From contig NC_091149.1 in assembly GCF_041381155.1 (NCBI RefSeq), positions 8,882,609-8,946,608 on the forward strand: a DNA stretch of 64,000 nt. Direction: 5' to 3'. Below are positions 11,601-22,862 of this stretch, piece by piece. This DNA comes from Argopecten irradians. Taxonomy: Eukaryota > Mollusca > Bivalvia > Pectinida > Pectinidae. Below the pieces are notes generated by a model, which searched no databases, was not told the origin of the DNA, and saw nothing but the letters and a program-made list of their open reading frames with translations. How positions within the stretch are numbered: the first letter of the stretch is position 1; every line of letters starts with the position of its first letter. The translations under genes were made by a program, and so were the position numbers.

Positions 11601-13145
11601 GAATTAATATATTCAGCTTAAATTTCTGAACATTGTCAATATTGCCCATGAATAATATGTGTATGTTGTTCAAGACACAAACATGTATTTCTTATAAAAG
11701 TGTTTTGAAACTTTTCTGGAATTGATTATGCCTTTACACTTCGAGCTGTCCTCAGGATTAAGTTAACTGGTTTATAAGTGACTGTCCAAATACTTATCGC
11801 ATATAAACCTGACAGCGGACCGAAATCTTAATATAAACCGGCTACAGGTCATTTATAGACCAGTTATGGGTACATCTTGTACATTCCATGAAATATAACA
11901 CAAAAAGAACAAAAGGATTTACGCTAAATCTGTTTTAACATTATTTACAGTATTTTCGTCAGTTAGATACAGTCGTAGAATTACGAAATATTCATGTTTA
12001 TGCTTTATTAACGGCTACTTACATAATATACTTGTTTTATATATAATGTATGCGTTTTGTTAGTATTTATGTGGATATGTTAGACCGCCTAAACTTTGCT
12101 TATCTTTGTTTCTTGATAAAGGTGAAGATCGCTTCAAACATTTAAAAATATTTTGTAAACACAATTGGAATTACACATATGTACTTATTTGCTCTATACA
12201 AAGATTAATACATATAACAATAAAAATTGTTTATTGCATTTGTATGATATTTATCAAATGTGGACATTTGTTGAGTTTCATATGGTGTTATACCGCCTTG
12301 ATATAACACTATGTTGACCGAATCAAACGTTCGTAACTTTTATATTGCATGTAGATTTGTAGTTCCTTTAAAATGTCAAACGTATTTTAATGACGAGAAG
12401 AGGTAATAGGACAACACTCCGAAGAACTCAACGTTTGGAAAATGACGTCACGGAAAGACGATCAATTCGATGTTACTTAAAATGAGTCGATATGCTATAC
12501 GATGTATATTGAAACCCAAGTGACCATGCATTAGCCAATGAGAATACGGGAAATTCAGAGCATTTCTATTTTTTGTAATACGTTTATTATAAAATGACTA
12601 GATTCTGTAAACTAACTTTCATTCGCGTGCGATTTACATTCGCGAATTTCGCGATCAAAATAAATTTACGAAAGTTTACCTCCTGGAATTAATATTTATA
12701 TCATCTGGATTAGTGGGAACTGTCAATCAGTAGTTAAATCCGCGAACAATAATCTTTGCGAACAACTTGTTTTGAAATGGAAATCGTGAAATGTAATAGC
12801 CGCGTATAGGCATATATGATTAATTAATTTTTCAATTGTTCGAGAATAAAATTTTCGCGACGCCAACAGTATTCCGCAAAACGCGTCATACAAGAATATC
12901 CGGCTATTTCAATAGTTATAGAATCTTATGTCTGTTTATACCTTCGTGACCACCTTATACCACTGGCCACCATCTAAAACTTCAGACTGTTTGAAACATG
13001 TGTCTTGCGGGAGTGAGCCAGTCTGTGGAGATGTCAAATCAGGTGATTCCCGGAGGTATACGGCTGTGTTGGTACAAAGGCATGTTTCTGCGGCTAAGAC
13101 TGAGATCAGATTGGTCGTCAGTAAAAGGAGAGCGATCCGTAGCAT
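5537..13145 (-). CDS. gene 1: secreted SH3b-like / Cys-motif / TSP1 protein (five coding exons)
   Basis: Spliced model: 12942-13145, 10156-10204, 8446-8502, 7456-7497, 5537-5664, giving 159 aa ending at TAA. The order is a signal peptide (about residues 1-18, [13 protein letters not shown]), an SH3b-like domain (AVYLRESPD ... TGSLPQDTC ... [10 protein letters not shown] then [16 protein letters not shown]), two cysteine motifs ([10 protein letters not shown] and [10 protein letters not shown]), and a TSP1 module ([17 protein letters not shown] ... TCQMPACV). Intron phases are 0,1,1,1, identical to gene 2 at 29-35.7 kb. A 5' UTR intron acceptor (atttatag) lies 7 nt before the ATG. An AATAAA on this strand at 5510-5515, 22 nt past the stop, supports termination here. 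SH3b folds often bind peptidoglycan and TSP1 binds matrix or glycans, so a secreted recognition or defence role is possible but inferred. No named family is recognised. Confidence 0.68.
5876..6020 (-). mobile_element. tRNA-derived SINE fragment
   Basis: On the minus strand a B-box-like ggttcgatccc is followed by tttctccggatattccgg. The second block is also present in the SINE copies near 8.6, 9.45 and 13.3 kb, so these share a conserved central segment. The 5' half is degraded. Confidence 0.5.
6021..7455. other. intron 4 of gene 1, no further exon recognised
   Basis: Within the intron between exons 4 and 5. A 146-codon plus-strand ORF at 6214-6654 and a 97-codon shadow on the other strand overlap a slightly GC-richer patch. 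Neither resembles a known family and neither has convincing splice sites, so I do not call a gene. Confidence 0.4.
7456..7497 (-). CDS. gene 1 exon 4: tiny cysteine exon
   Basis: 42 nt, phase 1 in and phase 1 out. It has a strong acceptor (ttttttttccag) and donor gtatgt. It encodes [13 protein letters not shown]. The exon at 31049-31090 in gene 2 has exactly the same length and phase and encodes HCSYSCVLHNCCN. The spacing C-x(2-3)-C-x(3-4)-CC is shared with exon 3, so exons 3 and 4 probably arose by exon duplication. Confidence 0.7.
7498..8445. other. intron 3 of gene 1
   Basis: AT-rich, no exon or repeat with clear boundaries recognised. Two short overlapping ORFs on opposite strands near 7.6-7.8 kb are not supported. 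Confidence 0.4.
8446..8502 (-). CDS. gene 1 exon 3: cysteine exon
   Basis: 57 nt, phase 1 to phase 1, donor gtatgt. It encodes [18 protein letters not shown], joined to the preceding CP as CPDDEEC. The acceptor (gaaaagag) has a poor pyrimidine tract, which makes the exact 5' edge the weakest point of the gene 1 model. The frame chosen is the only one that keeps phase with both neighbours and matches gene 2 exon 3 (32053-32163), which is longer but ends in the same CC-T-S pattern. Confidence 0.6.
8556..8690 (-). mobile_element. tRNA-derived SINE, partial
   Basis: The plus strand reads tcctattaac ... ggacgtaccaggtggtgga ... tcagtacctggcaactgcc ... atgggattcgaactc, the reverse complement of a SINE with a B box. 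It is closely related to the copy at 9380-9597, which retains the tRNA-like head that is lost here. Confidence 0.7.
9002..9193. mobile_element. TIR MITE, tattacag family
   Basis: 192 bp. The left end ctattctgtctttgtatatt and the right end mirror each other over about 27 bp, with internal gagttagctcccttgcggg. It is non-coding. The short plus-strand ORF that runs into it is not a gene. Confidence 0.7.
9380..9597 (-). mobile_element. tRNA-derived SINE with intact head
   Basis: Read on the minus strand it begins ggggccgcggtggccgagtg (A box tggccgagtgg). It then has a B box (ggttcgaatccc), the block ggcagttgccaggtactg, the tttttctccgggtactccgg block and an end with caggacgt-like sequence and aataggacgtaaaa. 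The head resembles a Ser/Leu-type tRNA but has no cloverleaf body, so it is a SINE and not a tRNA gene. It sits in intron 2 of gene 1. Confidence 0.8.
10156..10204 (-). CDS. gene 1 exon 2: C-terminal half of SH3b-like domain
   Basis: 49 nt, acceptor ttttttcag, donor gtaggt, phase 0 in and phase 1 out. It encodes [16 protein letters not shown]. This supplies the G-Y-(I/V)-x-x-x-x-L strand that normally closes an SH3b fold, directly after the W-Y-K-V of exon 1. Gene 2 has an exon of identical length and phase (32548-32596) encoding PGYLLHSDNVHDQYCP. Confidence 0.75.
10205..12250. other. intron 1 of gene 1, distal part
   Basis: No exon recognised. Overlapping ORFs on both strands at 11.2-11.6 kb (126 and 74 codons) resemble nothing I know and are most likely chance. 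Confidence 0.4.
12255..12560. repeat. interspersed repeat (atggtgttat family)
   Basis: It shares catatggtgttata, then gaccgaatcaaa, then gagtcgatatgctat with copies at about 45776-46150 and 61530-61860. The longest copy (45.8 kb) shows an inverted repeat at its left end. Non-coding and probably a decayed MITE. Confidence 0.5.
12600..12870. repeat. cgcgaa-rich interspersed repeat
   Basis: A stretch with repeated attcgcgaatttcgcg-type words and cctcctggaattaat. Similar words in the same order occur at about 44110-44350, suggesting another dispersed non-coding family. Confidence 0.35.
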
Positions 13146-13152
13146 AATTCAA
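12942..13152 (-). CDS. gene 1 exon 1 (coding): signal peptide and N-terminal SH3b half
   Basis: The coding part is 12942-13145 (68 codons, phase 0 out, donor gtataa). I chose the ATG at 13145 because a 3' splice site (tttatag) lies only 7 nt upstream and because gene 2 has the same arrangement. Cysteines 22, 24 and 50 (TCLCTN and DTCFK) line up with those of gene 2. The SH3b signature A-V-x-L-R-x-x-P is followed by G-S-L and a late G-x-W-Y-K-V. Confidence 0.78.
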
Positions 13153-13277
13153 CTATAAATAAAATAAAAACAATTTGAAATGCATAAATGAAATAACTGA
13201 ATCAGAATTAGATAAAATAGTCGACATATGGTTTTGGTTTTATTAGATAAATTCCCTATCAAGATCCAAATTAATTT

Positions 13278-13365
13278 AAGGAAGTGTCAGATGTGGTGGT
13301 GGAGGAAAGCTGGAGTATCTGGAGAAAAAACATCGGCCAACTGTAAATACATAACCTCTCGCATG
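13278..13365 (-). mobile_element. SINE fragment
   Basis: The plus strand reads gtggtggaggaaagctggag then tatctggagaaaaaacatcg, the reverse of the conserved central SINE block. Both ends are lost. Confidence 0.5.
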
Positions 13366-14744
13366 CATATGCCAGATGTGGCTTCTCTCCCCTCCCTATA
13401 GCACACACTATACAATGTAAATAAAAATAAATTAGATAAATAAATTCGCTAACCAAAATGGTTATTTGACGACCGAAATATAGTTGTAATAATAAAATAA
13501 TTACAAATGACGTCACAATAGTGTTATAAAATAATGTGTTTAACGGTATTTGTGATATTGCTGTTTGGCATTGCTGAGCGAGTAGGTTGCATTATTGAAA
13601 TTATTAAAAAGGATTAATTCATATATATCAGTCACAGTTACAATCCATCAATTATAAAGTATATTATGTTTTAGCTTAATGTTGAAATGGATAATAATGA
13701 CAGGATAAAGCAAATATTTTTGTATTGTTCTAACTTTAGTAATGTAAAGTTTTGAACCTATGTAGCGATGGCCAAGGTAATAGCACAGTGATTACTGAAC
13801 TCATGCAAATCATTTTAGTTGACAAGTGATTTGAAAAGTATTGACTACGTTCCGTTTTATCAGTGCACAATGATGATATCGAATGAAATATTCAACATCA
13901 CCATCATCATATGGTGATGTAAAAACTATAAATATTTACTACAAGTATTATTCATCGAATGACGAACATTCCGCTATTAGAAGGATACACAGCACAGATA
14001 TACTGCAGCCTACCAAAACATACAGACATTCATAACGCACCATATTGCCACATAATATACACATGGGAGGCCGTCCTTAAATGACTGTTAAAAGGACGTT
14101 TATTTAGGTGGTGTTCAAGCTAACGTTAAAAATCCCATAGAAACTGCCCACAGCCCAATTTTTTTGAAACTTTGCATATTGAAAGTACTACGAGTTGTCC
14201 CTTTAAAATGACACTTCTTTTTCATTTTGTGATTTTAAAAAAGGCCAAAAGGGCCTGAATTCTCTGTAGTCATTTTCATTAAAACTACCTGTACAAATAT
14301 GCCAAAAAAGGTTAGCCTTTGTTAAATATTCAACATTTTTTTATTCATAAATCATTTAAGTAGATTGTATACTTTATATTTAAGTCATTTCTTTTAGATT
14401 TTTAACGGAAAATTTTGTTTGAAATAATATTTTTTACGAAAAAGTAACACTTTTTGGAAAAAACGAAAACGAAACATTGCTCTTTGTCATCTCATTTCAC
14501 CCTGTTACTGGTTTTGTCCACAATTTTACCCCCATTTAAAAATACTCCCATGACATCTTCTGTCTATGTGTAAATTAGTTTCAAAATTAAAATCCGGGAA
14601 AACTGTTTTTGAGTGACTTAAAAATAGAGAGTGCATGTAGCAACGGACCACTTCTTTGTTAGTATACCTAGTTATACATTTCCTGTTTATGATTCCAGAG
14701 TCCGATATAAGTAAAAATCAGTGTACAGTAATATTTTCATTGCT
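13366..14744. other. intergenic, no gene seen
   Basis: AT-rich. Contains a SINE-tail-like fragment near 14.05-14.11 kb (catgggaggccgtccttaaa) and nothing else with clear edges. Confidence 0.4.
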
Positions 14745-15195
14745 AAATATCATGGTAACACCTTTTAAAATATTGGTTACCATGGTAACAAAACGGAGGC
14801 CTCTGATTGGCTGAAATTTAAATGATGTCAGAATTAAGTGAAAATTGGTATATAGAGGTTACGAGGTATGCTGAATAACATGGTAACACTTTCAAAAAGA
14901 TTGGTTGCCATGGAAACAAAATGGAGGCCTCTGATTGGTTGAAATTTAGATATTGTCAGATTTAAGTGAAAATTGGTATTTATGGGTTATAAATTATGCT
15001 GAACAGCATGGAATCCCTTAAAAGATTGGTTGCCATGGAAACAAAATGGAGGTCTATGATTGGTTGAAATTTATATATTATTAGATTTTAGTGAAAATTG
15101 GTACATATGGATTATGGAGTATGCCGAATGAGATAGTAACAGTTTTAAATACATTGTTTCGAAATAAAAGCCGTCTGATTGCTCAAAATTAAGAT
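14745..15195. repeat. tandem repeat, about 125-bp unit, with X-box and CCAAT-like motifs
   Basis: Three clear units and a decayed fourth. Each carries an X-box-like palindrome (gttaccatggtaac at 14776, gttgccatggaaac at 14904 and 15029) followed about 17-20 bp later by attgg (an inverted CCAAT box). After that come gaaattta and gtgaaaattggta. The motif spacing is conserved between units. No gene lies within several kb on either side. Confidence 0.75.
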
Positions 15196-16494
15196 TGTAG
15201 CCTTTAAGGTGCCGATATTATTTCTAAATTATACATATTTTATTTGAAAATCACATTTAACTCTGTTTCCCTTTTTCAATCATTTTTAATTCAAATTAAA
15301 ATAGGTTCTATATACATAAGAGAGATGAATAATCTGAATTTGTATCTTTTGCGTTTAAGCTGCTGACGAAAATATATTTCTTTCCAATAATCATTTGATT
15401 TCTGATATGAAAAGAGAAACTATTTGTTTCACCCAAGAGCATATCTAGTTGGTAGGGTTTTTTGTACTGTTAGGGAAGATGCATGAATAGAAATGCAAAA
15501 ATTTTAGTGTACATATGTTAATTAACAAAATATTCTATTACTAACTGTTGTTTTATTATGGTGTCTATGATCAATTTTAAATTTATGGTCAACTAGGGCA
15601 AATATTGATTTTTTTAGAAAATTCCCCTCGTTACATTTCAGCCAATGAAATGCTATTTTCCCGGATTTCAATTTTTTTGAAAATGTATCTGTTATAGGAT
15701 TATACCTATAGCATGCTTTTAAAATGGTTTAAAAGTGTGGACAAAATTGATAACATGCCAAATACTTCGAGCAAACCCAATATCCTCCATTTTTATCCTG
15801 ACAAAACTTTCAGTTTTTTTTGCTTCAAAATCAATTCGTCGTAAAAATAATTCGTAAATATCATTATAAATGAATATGAAATAAAGAATGAAGTATCTTT
15901 TATTAACAAAAATAATTAAAAAACAAAAATTATGTTCAAAAGATGGACACAAGGGGTCCCCTTGCCACATACCCAAAGTAATTTTAGAAAACATCATTTT
16001 AGGCCCTTTATGCCTTTTTAAAACATACAAAATAAATAAAAAGCACATAAAAAGTAGTTATGTACCTAGACCTTTTACACTGCAAAATTTGAAAAAAATC
16101 GGCGCGTGGGCGGATTTTGCAACCCCACCTTTCAAACCCATAATGACCAGTCCATATCCTAGACAAAACTTACACTTTAAACATAAATCACTGACGACCA
16201 TTTTTTATTTATGCTGTAAGTATCGTAACTTATTGTACTTTACCTTTCCTAGAACTCTTTGTTTTTCTTTAACGTTGCTTTGTGCGCCAACTCTCTTCCA
16301 ATTATTCCTTTGATTGTGAAAATTTGTAGGCGTGCTGACGTGACCTATTTGATAACGATCGTTGTAAAGTCGGTCAAAGTTATCAGAGCCATAAGTGAAC
16401 GAACATTTTGACATGCTATTTTTTCTTGAAAACCATAAGAAGGTTTAATGAATTGAGCTGTGAACAAACATTCAAGTGGACCGACAAAATATAT
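15196..16494. other. intergenic, overlapping ORFs not supported
   Basis: Two ORFs of 109 and 141 codons overlap on opposite strands at 15.7-16.3 kb. Neither has recognisable domains, and each is a partial shadow of the other. Confidence 0.4.
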
Positions 16495-16707
16495 AGTGTC
16501 ATACTAATCGTTAGTTTCAACGCAGAATTCATGCATTTTTTTAAACGTTTTGTATGCATGTTTTGTATGATATGATAGAAAGATTAATGCAGAAGCACTT
16601 TACATTAACTAATAACAGTGTATAAATGTGAAATGAAGTTGTAGATCAAAAATTGATGGGCTGATTTGGTGAACCCATTCCATTGCACTGTAGATGTAAT
16701 AGAAATA

Positions 16708-16745
<38 letters not shown>

Positions 16746-17416
16746 AAAAAACCCAACATTTTCAGTCCTTTTTTGTTCTTGTAAAATTAAAACCTATACA
16801 TCGTAAGTATTGTAATATTCAAAATATTGGTATCCTTTGATGGTGAATAATATATTTAAAGCTCTTCTTGAAACAAACGTTATTTCTTTTACATCGTTTA
16901 CGAAACAAGTTATATAACTTATGCAAATGAAAAATGCATTAACATTAAAACTAGCTTACATTAACATTACCCATATATGAACTATACAAAGGGTAGGTTT
17001 ATTTTTTATTTTTTTTTAAATTTTTTTTTGCATTTACAATATATAACTTGTTTCCCTACTCATAAAGCAGAAAAGGGGTAAAATATAATGGAATTCAATA
17101 GAATTAAACATAACATGGATAAGTTTCCAAACCATTTTTTGTACGCTTAACATCCATTTATATAAGTTTCGTATCGTGACTTGATAAGCAACAAACTCGA
17201 TCTAATAACCTACCTTGAACTTTGCTGTCGGTGACAGTATTCCTAGTATGACGTCTTCCGAAGGACTACAATATTACATGCGACAAGAAGGGCTTGTCTA
17301 TTGTACAGTTAGTACAGTCACACATCGTTAATTCGAATTCATAATTTGATAATGTGACGAGAGGAAAATATATACTGAACAAAGTAATACAGTCAAACTT
17401 CGTTAATTCGAATACA

Positions 17417-17860
17417 TAATTTGATATATATGTAAAAAATATCGGGACAAAAATGGCCTCTAATAAAAGGAGCTTCATTTAAACAATTTTGTGGCAGCAG
17501 TTTGTATTTTAGCTAAATTAGAATAACTACCTTAAAAGTGTCCTTTTTAGTGCTGGTATATGGGATAAGGAAAGAATAATTAAGTTTTGCCTTCAACGGA
17601 CATATTGATTGGAAGAGATGGCACTTCAAAGGAGATGTAATTTGATATATATGTAAAAAATATCGGGACAAAAATGGCCTCTAATAAAAGGAGTTTCATT
17701 TAAACAATTTTGTGGTAGCAGTTTGTATTTTAGCTAAATTAGAATAACTACCTTAAAATTGTCTTTTTTAGTGCTGGTATATGGGATAAGGAAAGAATAA
17801 TTAAGTTTTGCTTGCAACGGACATTTTTATTGGAAGAGATGGTACTTCAAAGGAGATGTA
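17417..17860 (+). repeat. direct repeat pair, about 220 bp
   Basis: Two adjacent copies beginning atttgatatatatgtaaaaa and containing gggacaaaaatggcctctaa and tgctggtatatgggataagg. They are nearly identical, implying a recent tandem duplication within the larger duplicated segment. Confidence 0.8.
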
Positions 17861-18724
17861 AGTCCTCACATGTCAGAGGAAATGTTAGTAAGATAACAGG
17901 ATAACAGTCGCATGTAATTCTGGCATCATGCCCCTTTCTATATTTGATTATTTGTTAGACGAGGATCGCTGATGAACCGAAATAAGGAAACTCAAGCCAG
18001 CCTTATGTATGCAATGCTATTTAAGTAGTTCACATTGCATTTCATATTTCGTTTCGGAAACCGTTATATTATTTTCAGAAATGTTGTTTATATTTGAATG
18101 AATATTGTGTGATCGTGGATGTTATTTCTAAAAATCATTTATGTGTTGAAAGCCTTAAAAAATACATAAAAAAATTAATATTGATTTGCTGTAGATGTTA
18201 CTGAATTGACATGTTTGTCCCATGTTAATTTATAACTACATATTATGCTGGATGAAGTGGCAGTGGTGATGACAATCAGAGTTTACATTTAGAATTGTAC
18301 ATTTGTGTTGATGGATTTTCAAATGGCAATAATTTTCCAATCTCACTGCGACAACAATATTTCATGACTATCGTCATATATTTGCCGGTTTTCAGTTCTA
18401 TTGTACTTGATCAGTATCAGAATAAAATCTACTTATAATACAAGCTACATGTATGATGGTTTTATACCTTTTTTTCTTACGGATCTAATTTGCTTAGAAG
18501 ACTTTTATTAGATCTGATACTGGAAATGTCTGTCCTCTCTTTCGCCCACATTTTAGTCTTGAATTTGCATACATTCACTTGACATGCGCAGTGCATTGTG
18601 GGATATCATGAATGATTAGGGCTGGTTACCTTATCGCACTCGGCTAAGTTCGACCGGACCGGTGAAAAATACAGAGAAATGGTTTTTCTAAAGTAATTCT
18701 ATTCGACATATTTGCTCTTCTTTG

Positions 18725-19022
18725 TTTTTCTTTAGTTGCAAAAGTTACTTACTTTACACCATTACCACCGTTGAAAAGTTTGAGCTTGTAGTTTTACTTC
18801 AAGTTAAAAATATAAAAAGCAATTGATTGCATCCCGAAAAAATTCAGTGTCACTATTTCGTATATGGAATGATATACTGATTGCGCATGCACCAAAGGCG
18901 AAATAAAATATTTTATATTACTCATTTGTGTTAATTAGACATACATATATACGATTAAACACCAATAATTGTTCACATAATGAATATCATTTATCTTCTG
19001 TCGGCGGTGGATCATCTTTAAT
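18725..19022 (+). mobile_element. TTAA-ended MITE, 5'-truncated
   Basis: Matches 48297-48656 from the aaaagttacttactttacac landmark to the gtcggcggtggatcatcttt end. The paralogous site at about 22.3 kb runs from cgacata to taatgatata with only a short T-rich bridge, so it is a natural empty site and dates the insertion after the segmental duplication. Confidence 0.7.
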
Positions 19023-19591
19023 GATATATATTATTTTGTAAGGTATCTGACAAATCATACACTTGCGTTCAGACTTATACTTTGTTTATTCTCGTGAATT
19101 TAATCTGCACATTAAGAATTTATTGAAATTATAATTGGAATGTGTCTGTCCTATCTTTCGCCCATATTTTGATCTGCAATTTTTGTTTGCATTCACCTAA
19201 TTTAAACATTTAAAACAAAATATTTGATTCATTTATTTGATCGATCTCATCACCATCTTTTCAGAATTGTTTTTACAACCAATATGCCCCAGGTGATAAT
19301 TTTTTCCCTTTTAAAACTTTTGGTGTGTGTCCTCTGTCCAAATATCTAAGAAATTGAGTCAAACAGTTCCCTGCTATCTGGATGGTTACGGAAGTTAACG
19401 CTTGTACAACAAAAATTAACTTTTTTCCCAAAGCATGGGATTCCAAATGGGAAAAGAGAATTCATGTCAATAACATCACGATTTCAAACAGTCTTTGTCA
19501 TGTTAAGCAATACGATATAGTGTAAGAAAGACTCTTTCATATGAAGGTTTGATGAATTAAGCTGTGAAATAAATGGACACACAATGCTATT

Positions 19592-20405
19592 TATCGCACC
19601 TCGGACAGAAATGTCCCAAAATGAATGGCGGAGAGCCGTCACGTGGTGACCCCCTATTACTTTATAGGGGGTCAGTAAATTTTATTATGGTGCAATATGG
19701 CGGCTCTCGTCCTCGCTTCAAAATTTAAACACATTATCTTCAACTAAATATACCACTTCATTACCGTAAAACTATATATTAATTGTTAAGTTTTGTGTAA
19801 AAATAACTTTAATCGTTTTAATACTTCAAATTACTTGAAATACATTTTTTTAAAATACGAGTTGCTTTCCCTACGCCAGTTTGAAAGTTGATGACGCGGC
19901 GAAAGTCAAACGTAACAATTCAAGCGTTTTCTAGACTGTGATTATAAACAAATGGAGGTGTTCGTACCTACAGATCAATCTTCACTCTACAATCAATTTA
20001 TCGGCATAACTTTTAAGTGATTATCTCAGCGAGAATGCACAGATGATCAAGGAGATTGTGCTTAAAATGTTAGATGGATGTTTGTGTCACTCTTGTTTGT
20101 GATGCTTTCAATATACAGACGGTCTGGTGTCGTATTGAGGTAGGCCTACTGTGCACATAGGAATGTCGAAATTATTGTTGATTTATGAATTATTCATTAT
20201 TATTCTGCAGGTTCCCTATACAGTATATTTGAAATTTCTTGAAAGAAATACATAGATAAATATGTAGCCTAGGCCAATTATTTTAAAAGTGGCGATTGTT
20301 TGTTATCATTCGCACAACCATGATTTAAGTTTGATTTCAGATTCTTGACCAAACAAATAGAAAACAAGAATTAATAAAACAAATAAATGGTCCTCGATGC
20401 GATAA
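19592..20405 (+). mobile_element. non-autonomous TIR element, tatcgca family
   Basis: The left end is tttatcgcacctcggacaga and the right end is the reverse of tttatcgcatcgaggaccat. Internal landmarks gacgcggcgaaagtcaaac and tcgtattgaggta recur, inverted, at 50616-51228 and partly at 51385-51890. It carries a gaccccctat...tatagggggtcag hairpin near its left end. No transposase ORF. Confidence 0.65.
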
Positions 20406-21062
20406 ATTCGGTATATAGTCAGTTACTGACCCTCTATAAAGGCATAACGTGAAGCTACCCAATTTAGAACGCTACCCAAAATGAAACACTTTTAAAATAT
20501 GTGATACAGAATTTTCAGTTTACAATCTAAACTAACAATAACTGACCTGAACAGAATTTAAGGTGCTGACTAATAACTTTGACAATTTTAATATGTCATT
20601 TTCTTTCCAGTTGCTTATTATCTGTATTTAAAAATGAAAATAATGAAATTTTGAAAAACTCCGGGAAACGACGTCGTGCGACAACCCTAAAAACACCATA
20701 TATTTTGAAATAAGAAAAATAAATGCTGAATGGAATATTTTTGAAAAACATGTGACTTGATAAAACTAAAAAATGTTTGAACTTTCTTTTAATGAATTCA
20801 AACATTTTTTACCATACCTGTGCATTTTTTAATCAAACTTTATTTAGGAGGTGTTCCATTTTGGGTACTCAAACCTGCTGAAACACAGGGCTGGACCGGG
20901 CAAGCTTCCAAGCTCTGTATTTATAAATATATGCACTGCTGACAAGTAAACAAATCATGAAATTAATAATAAAAGCATCTATTTGTGGAATGTTAAGAAA
21001 AAAATCTGGATTCAACCACAAGTAAGAATTTTTTTACAATTATCTTCAAAAAGTGTTCCAAT
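20406..21062. other. spacer, unclassified
   Basis: No gene supported. A short block (cagttactgaccctctata at 20418) is the arm of the hairpin family listed at 21063-21185, so this spacer may be an insertion between two arms of one element. Confidence 0.35.
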
Positions 21063-21185
21063 TTGGGTAGCGTCACGTTAGAGGGTCAATAAGAAGTATA
21101 GGAGGCTCGGGCTACGCCCTCGCCCGCTATAAATCTTACTGACCCTCCATGACTTTATAGGGGGTCAGTTACTGACTATATAACT
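21063..21185. repeat. palindromic gggtcagtaactgac element
   Basis: Contains gagggtcaataagaagtata, ggctacgccctcgcccg and tatagggggtcagttactga. The same modules occur at 50480-50615 and 51236-51384, where they join two tatcgca-family elements. Confidence 0.6.
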
Positions 21186-22862
21186 AATAATATATGCCAT
21201 ACCAATAGTTAGTTTCAACACAAAATTGATGCACTTGTTTGTTTTTTTATAGTTTTTTTATGCAATATGTTTGTTTAGAGAGAAAGATTAATGCAGAAGT
21301 CACTTTACGATAACTAATAACAGTGTATAAATGTAAAATGAAATTGCAGATAAAAGAAATGATGGTCTGACTGGGTGTACCCATTTAACTGCATTGTAAT
21401 TATAATACTTTTTTGGCAGTACTGAAAAAGAAGCATTTTCAGACCTTCTATGTGCTTGTAAAATTAAAACATATACATTGTAAGTATTGCAATTCTCAAA
21501 ATATTGGTATCTTTTGATTGTGGACAATATATTAAAAGCTCTTCTTGATTCGTGAGTGTGAACAATACAGCACATGTAACTTTAAAACTAGCATAAATTA
21601 ATATTACCCATATTGAAGCTATTCAATTAAATTTTTAAGCTTTTACAAAATACCAAAACTTGTTTCCCGACTCATAAAGCGAAAGACTAAAATATAATGG
21701 AACGAAATAGAGTTAAACATAACATGGATACGTTTCCAAACCAATTTTTGTGCGCCTAACAATGCATTTATATTAGTTTCGTAGTGGAATGATAAGCAAC
21801 AGACTCGATCTAATAAACTACCTTGAACTTTGGTGTCGGTGACGATATTCCTTGTATGTCGTCTACCGAAGGATTACAATATTACAAGCGACAAGAAGAG
21901 CTTGTCTATTCTTCAGTTAGTGCAGTCACACTTCGATAATGCTAAAACATAATTTGATTATACTGTGCAGACTAAGACAGGAAGGTCGTCCCCGGAATTG
22001 CAGGGGGACAATTTAAGTCCTCAAATATGTCAGATGGATCGCTAAGCCGATCTCATGATATTATTTTTATCGTGGTGTTAATTTCGCAGAAAGGATTTAT
22101 TGAAATTAATATTAAACTATATCTGTCCTCTCTTTCGCCTCCGCTTGACCTGTAATTTTGTTAACGTTCACTTGATTTGCGCAGTGTATTGCGGGATGTC
22201 ATGAAAGGTTCAGGCTTTACGTTATCGCACACGACTAAGTTCGACCGGGCCGGTGAAAAATACAGAGAAATTGATTTCTAAAAGTAATTTTATTCGACAT
22301 ACTTTTTTTCAATTAATGATATAAATTATTTTATAAGGTATCGGACACAGCATACATACATGTATCCATCCTTTTTCTTGGATTTAATCTGCACGTAAGA
22401 CATTTATTAGATTTGAAATTGGAACAATCTATCCTATCTTTCGCCAACGTTTTGATCTCCAATTTTTGTTTACATTCACTTGATTTGCGCAGTGAATTTT
22501 GTACGTTAACGTCACTGATTTTTTTCTTTATTTCATTAATTTAGTTTTCGATCTCATCGCCATCTTTTCAGAAATTCTTTACAACCAATATGTCCCGTGT
22601 GGTTAACTTTCTTTCTTTTAAAACTGTTGATGTGTGTCTTCGTTCAAAAGTTCGAGAAATTGAGCCAAACAGTTTCCTACTATCTAGATGGTTACTTAAA
22701 TTAACCATTGTACAACCAAAATAAACTTTTTTTCCGAAGCAAGTGATTCTAAAAGAAAAAAAAAGAAAATTAATGTCAATAACATCCCGATTTCAAACAG
22801 TCTTTTCAACGTTTACCAATAAGACATGAGTAAGAGAAGACTCTTTAATAAGAGGTTAGAAA
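21185..22862. repeat. segmental duplication, copy 2
   Basis: Collinear with 16495-19560 (see there) but lacking the A-run, the 220-bp repeat pair and the MITE. Both copies end near aagactcttt-at-aagg/gaggtt. No gene seen. Confidence 0.7.

Larger units (their letters stand above)
16495..19560. repeat. segmental duplication, copy 1
   Basis: Shares long collinear blocks with 21185-22862, for example agaaagattaatgcagaag, taactaataacagtgtataa, cgatctaata-acctaccttgaactttg and ttcgaccgg-ccggtgaaaa. Copy 1 is longer because it contains an A-run (about 16714-16740), a directly repeated pair of 220-bp units (about 17417-17860) and a MITE (18725-19022) that copy 2 lacks. No gene seen. Confidence 0.75.

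Noticed and set aside
15719-16313. Overlapping ORFs of 109 and 141 codons
   Set aside because: Mutual shadows in AT-rich DNA with no recognisable motifs.
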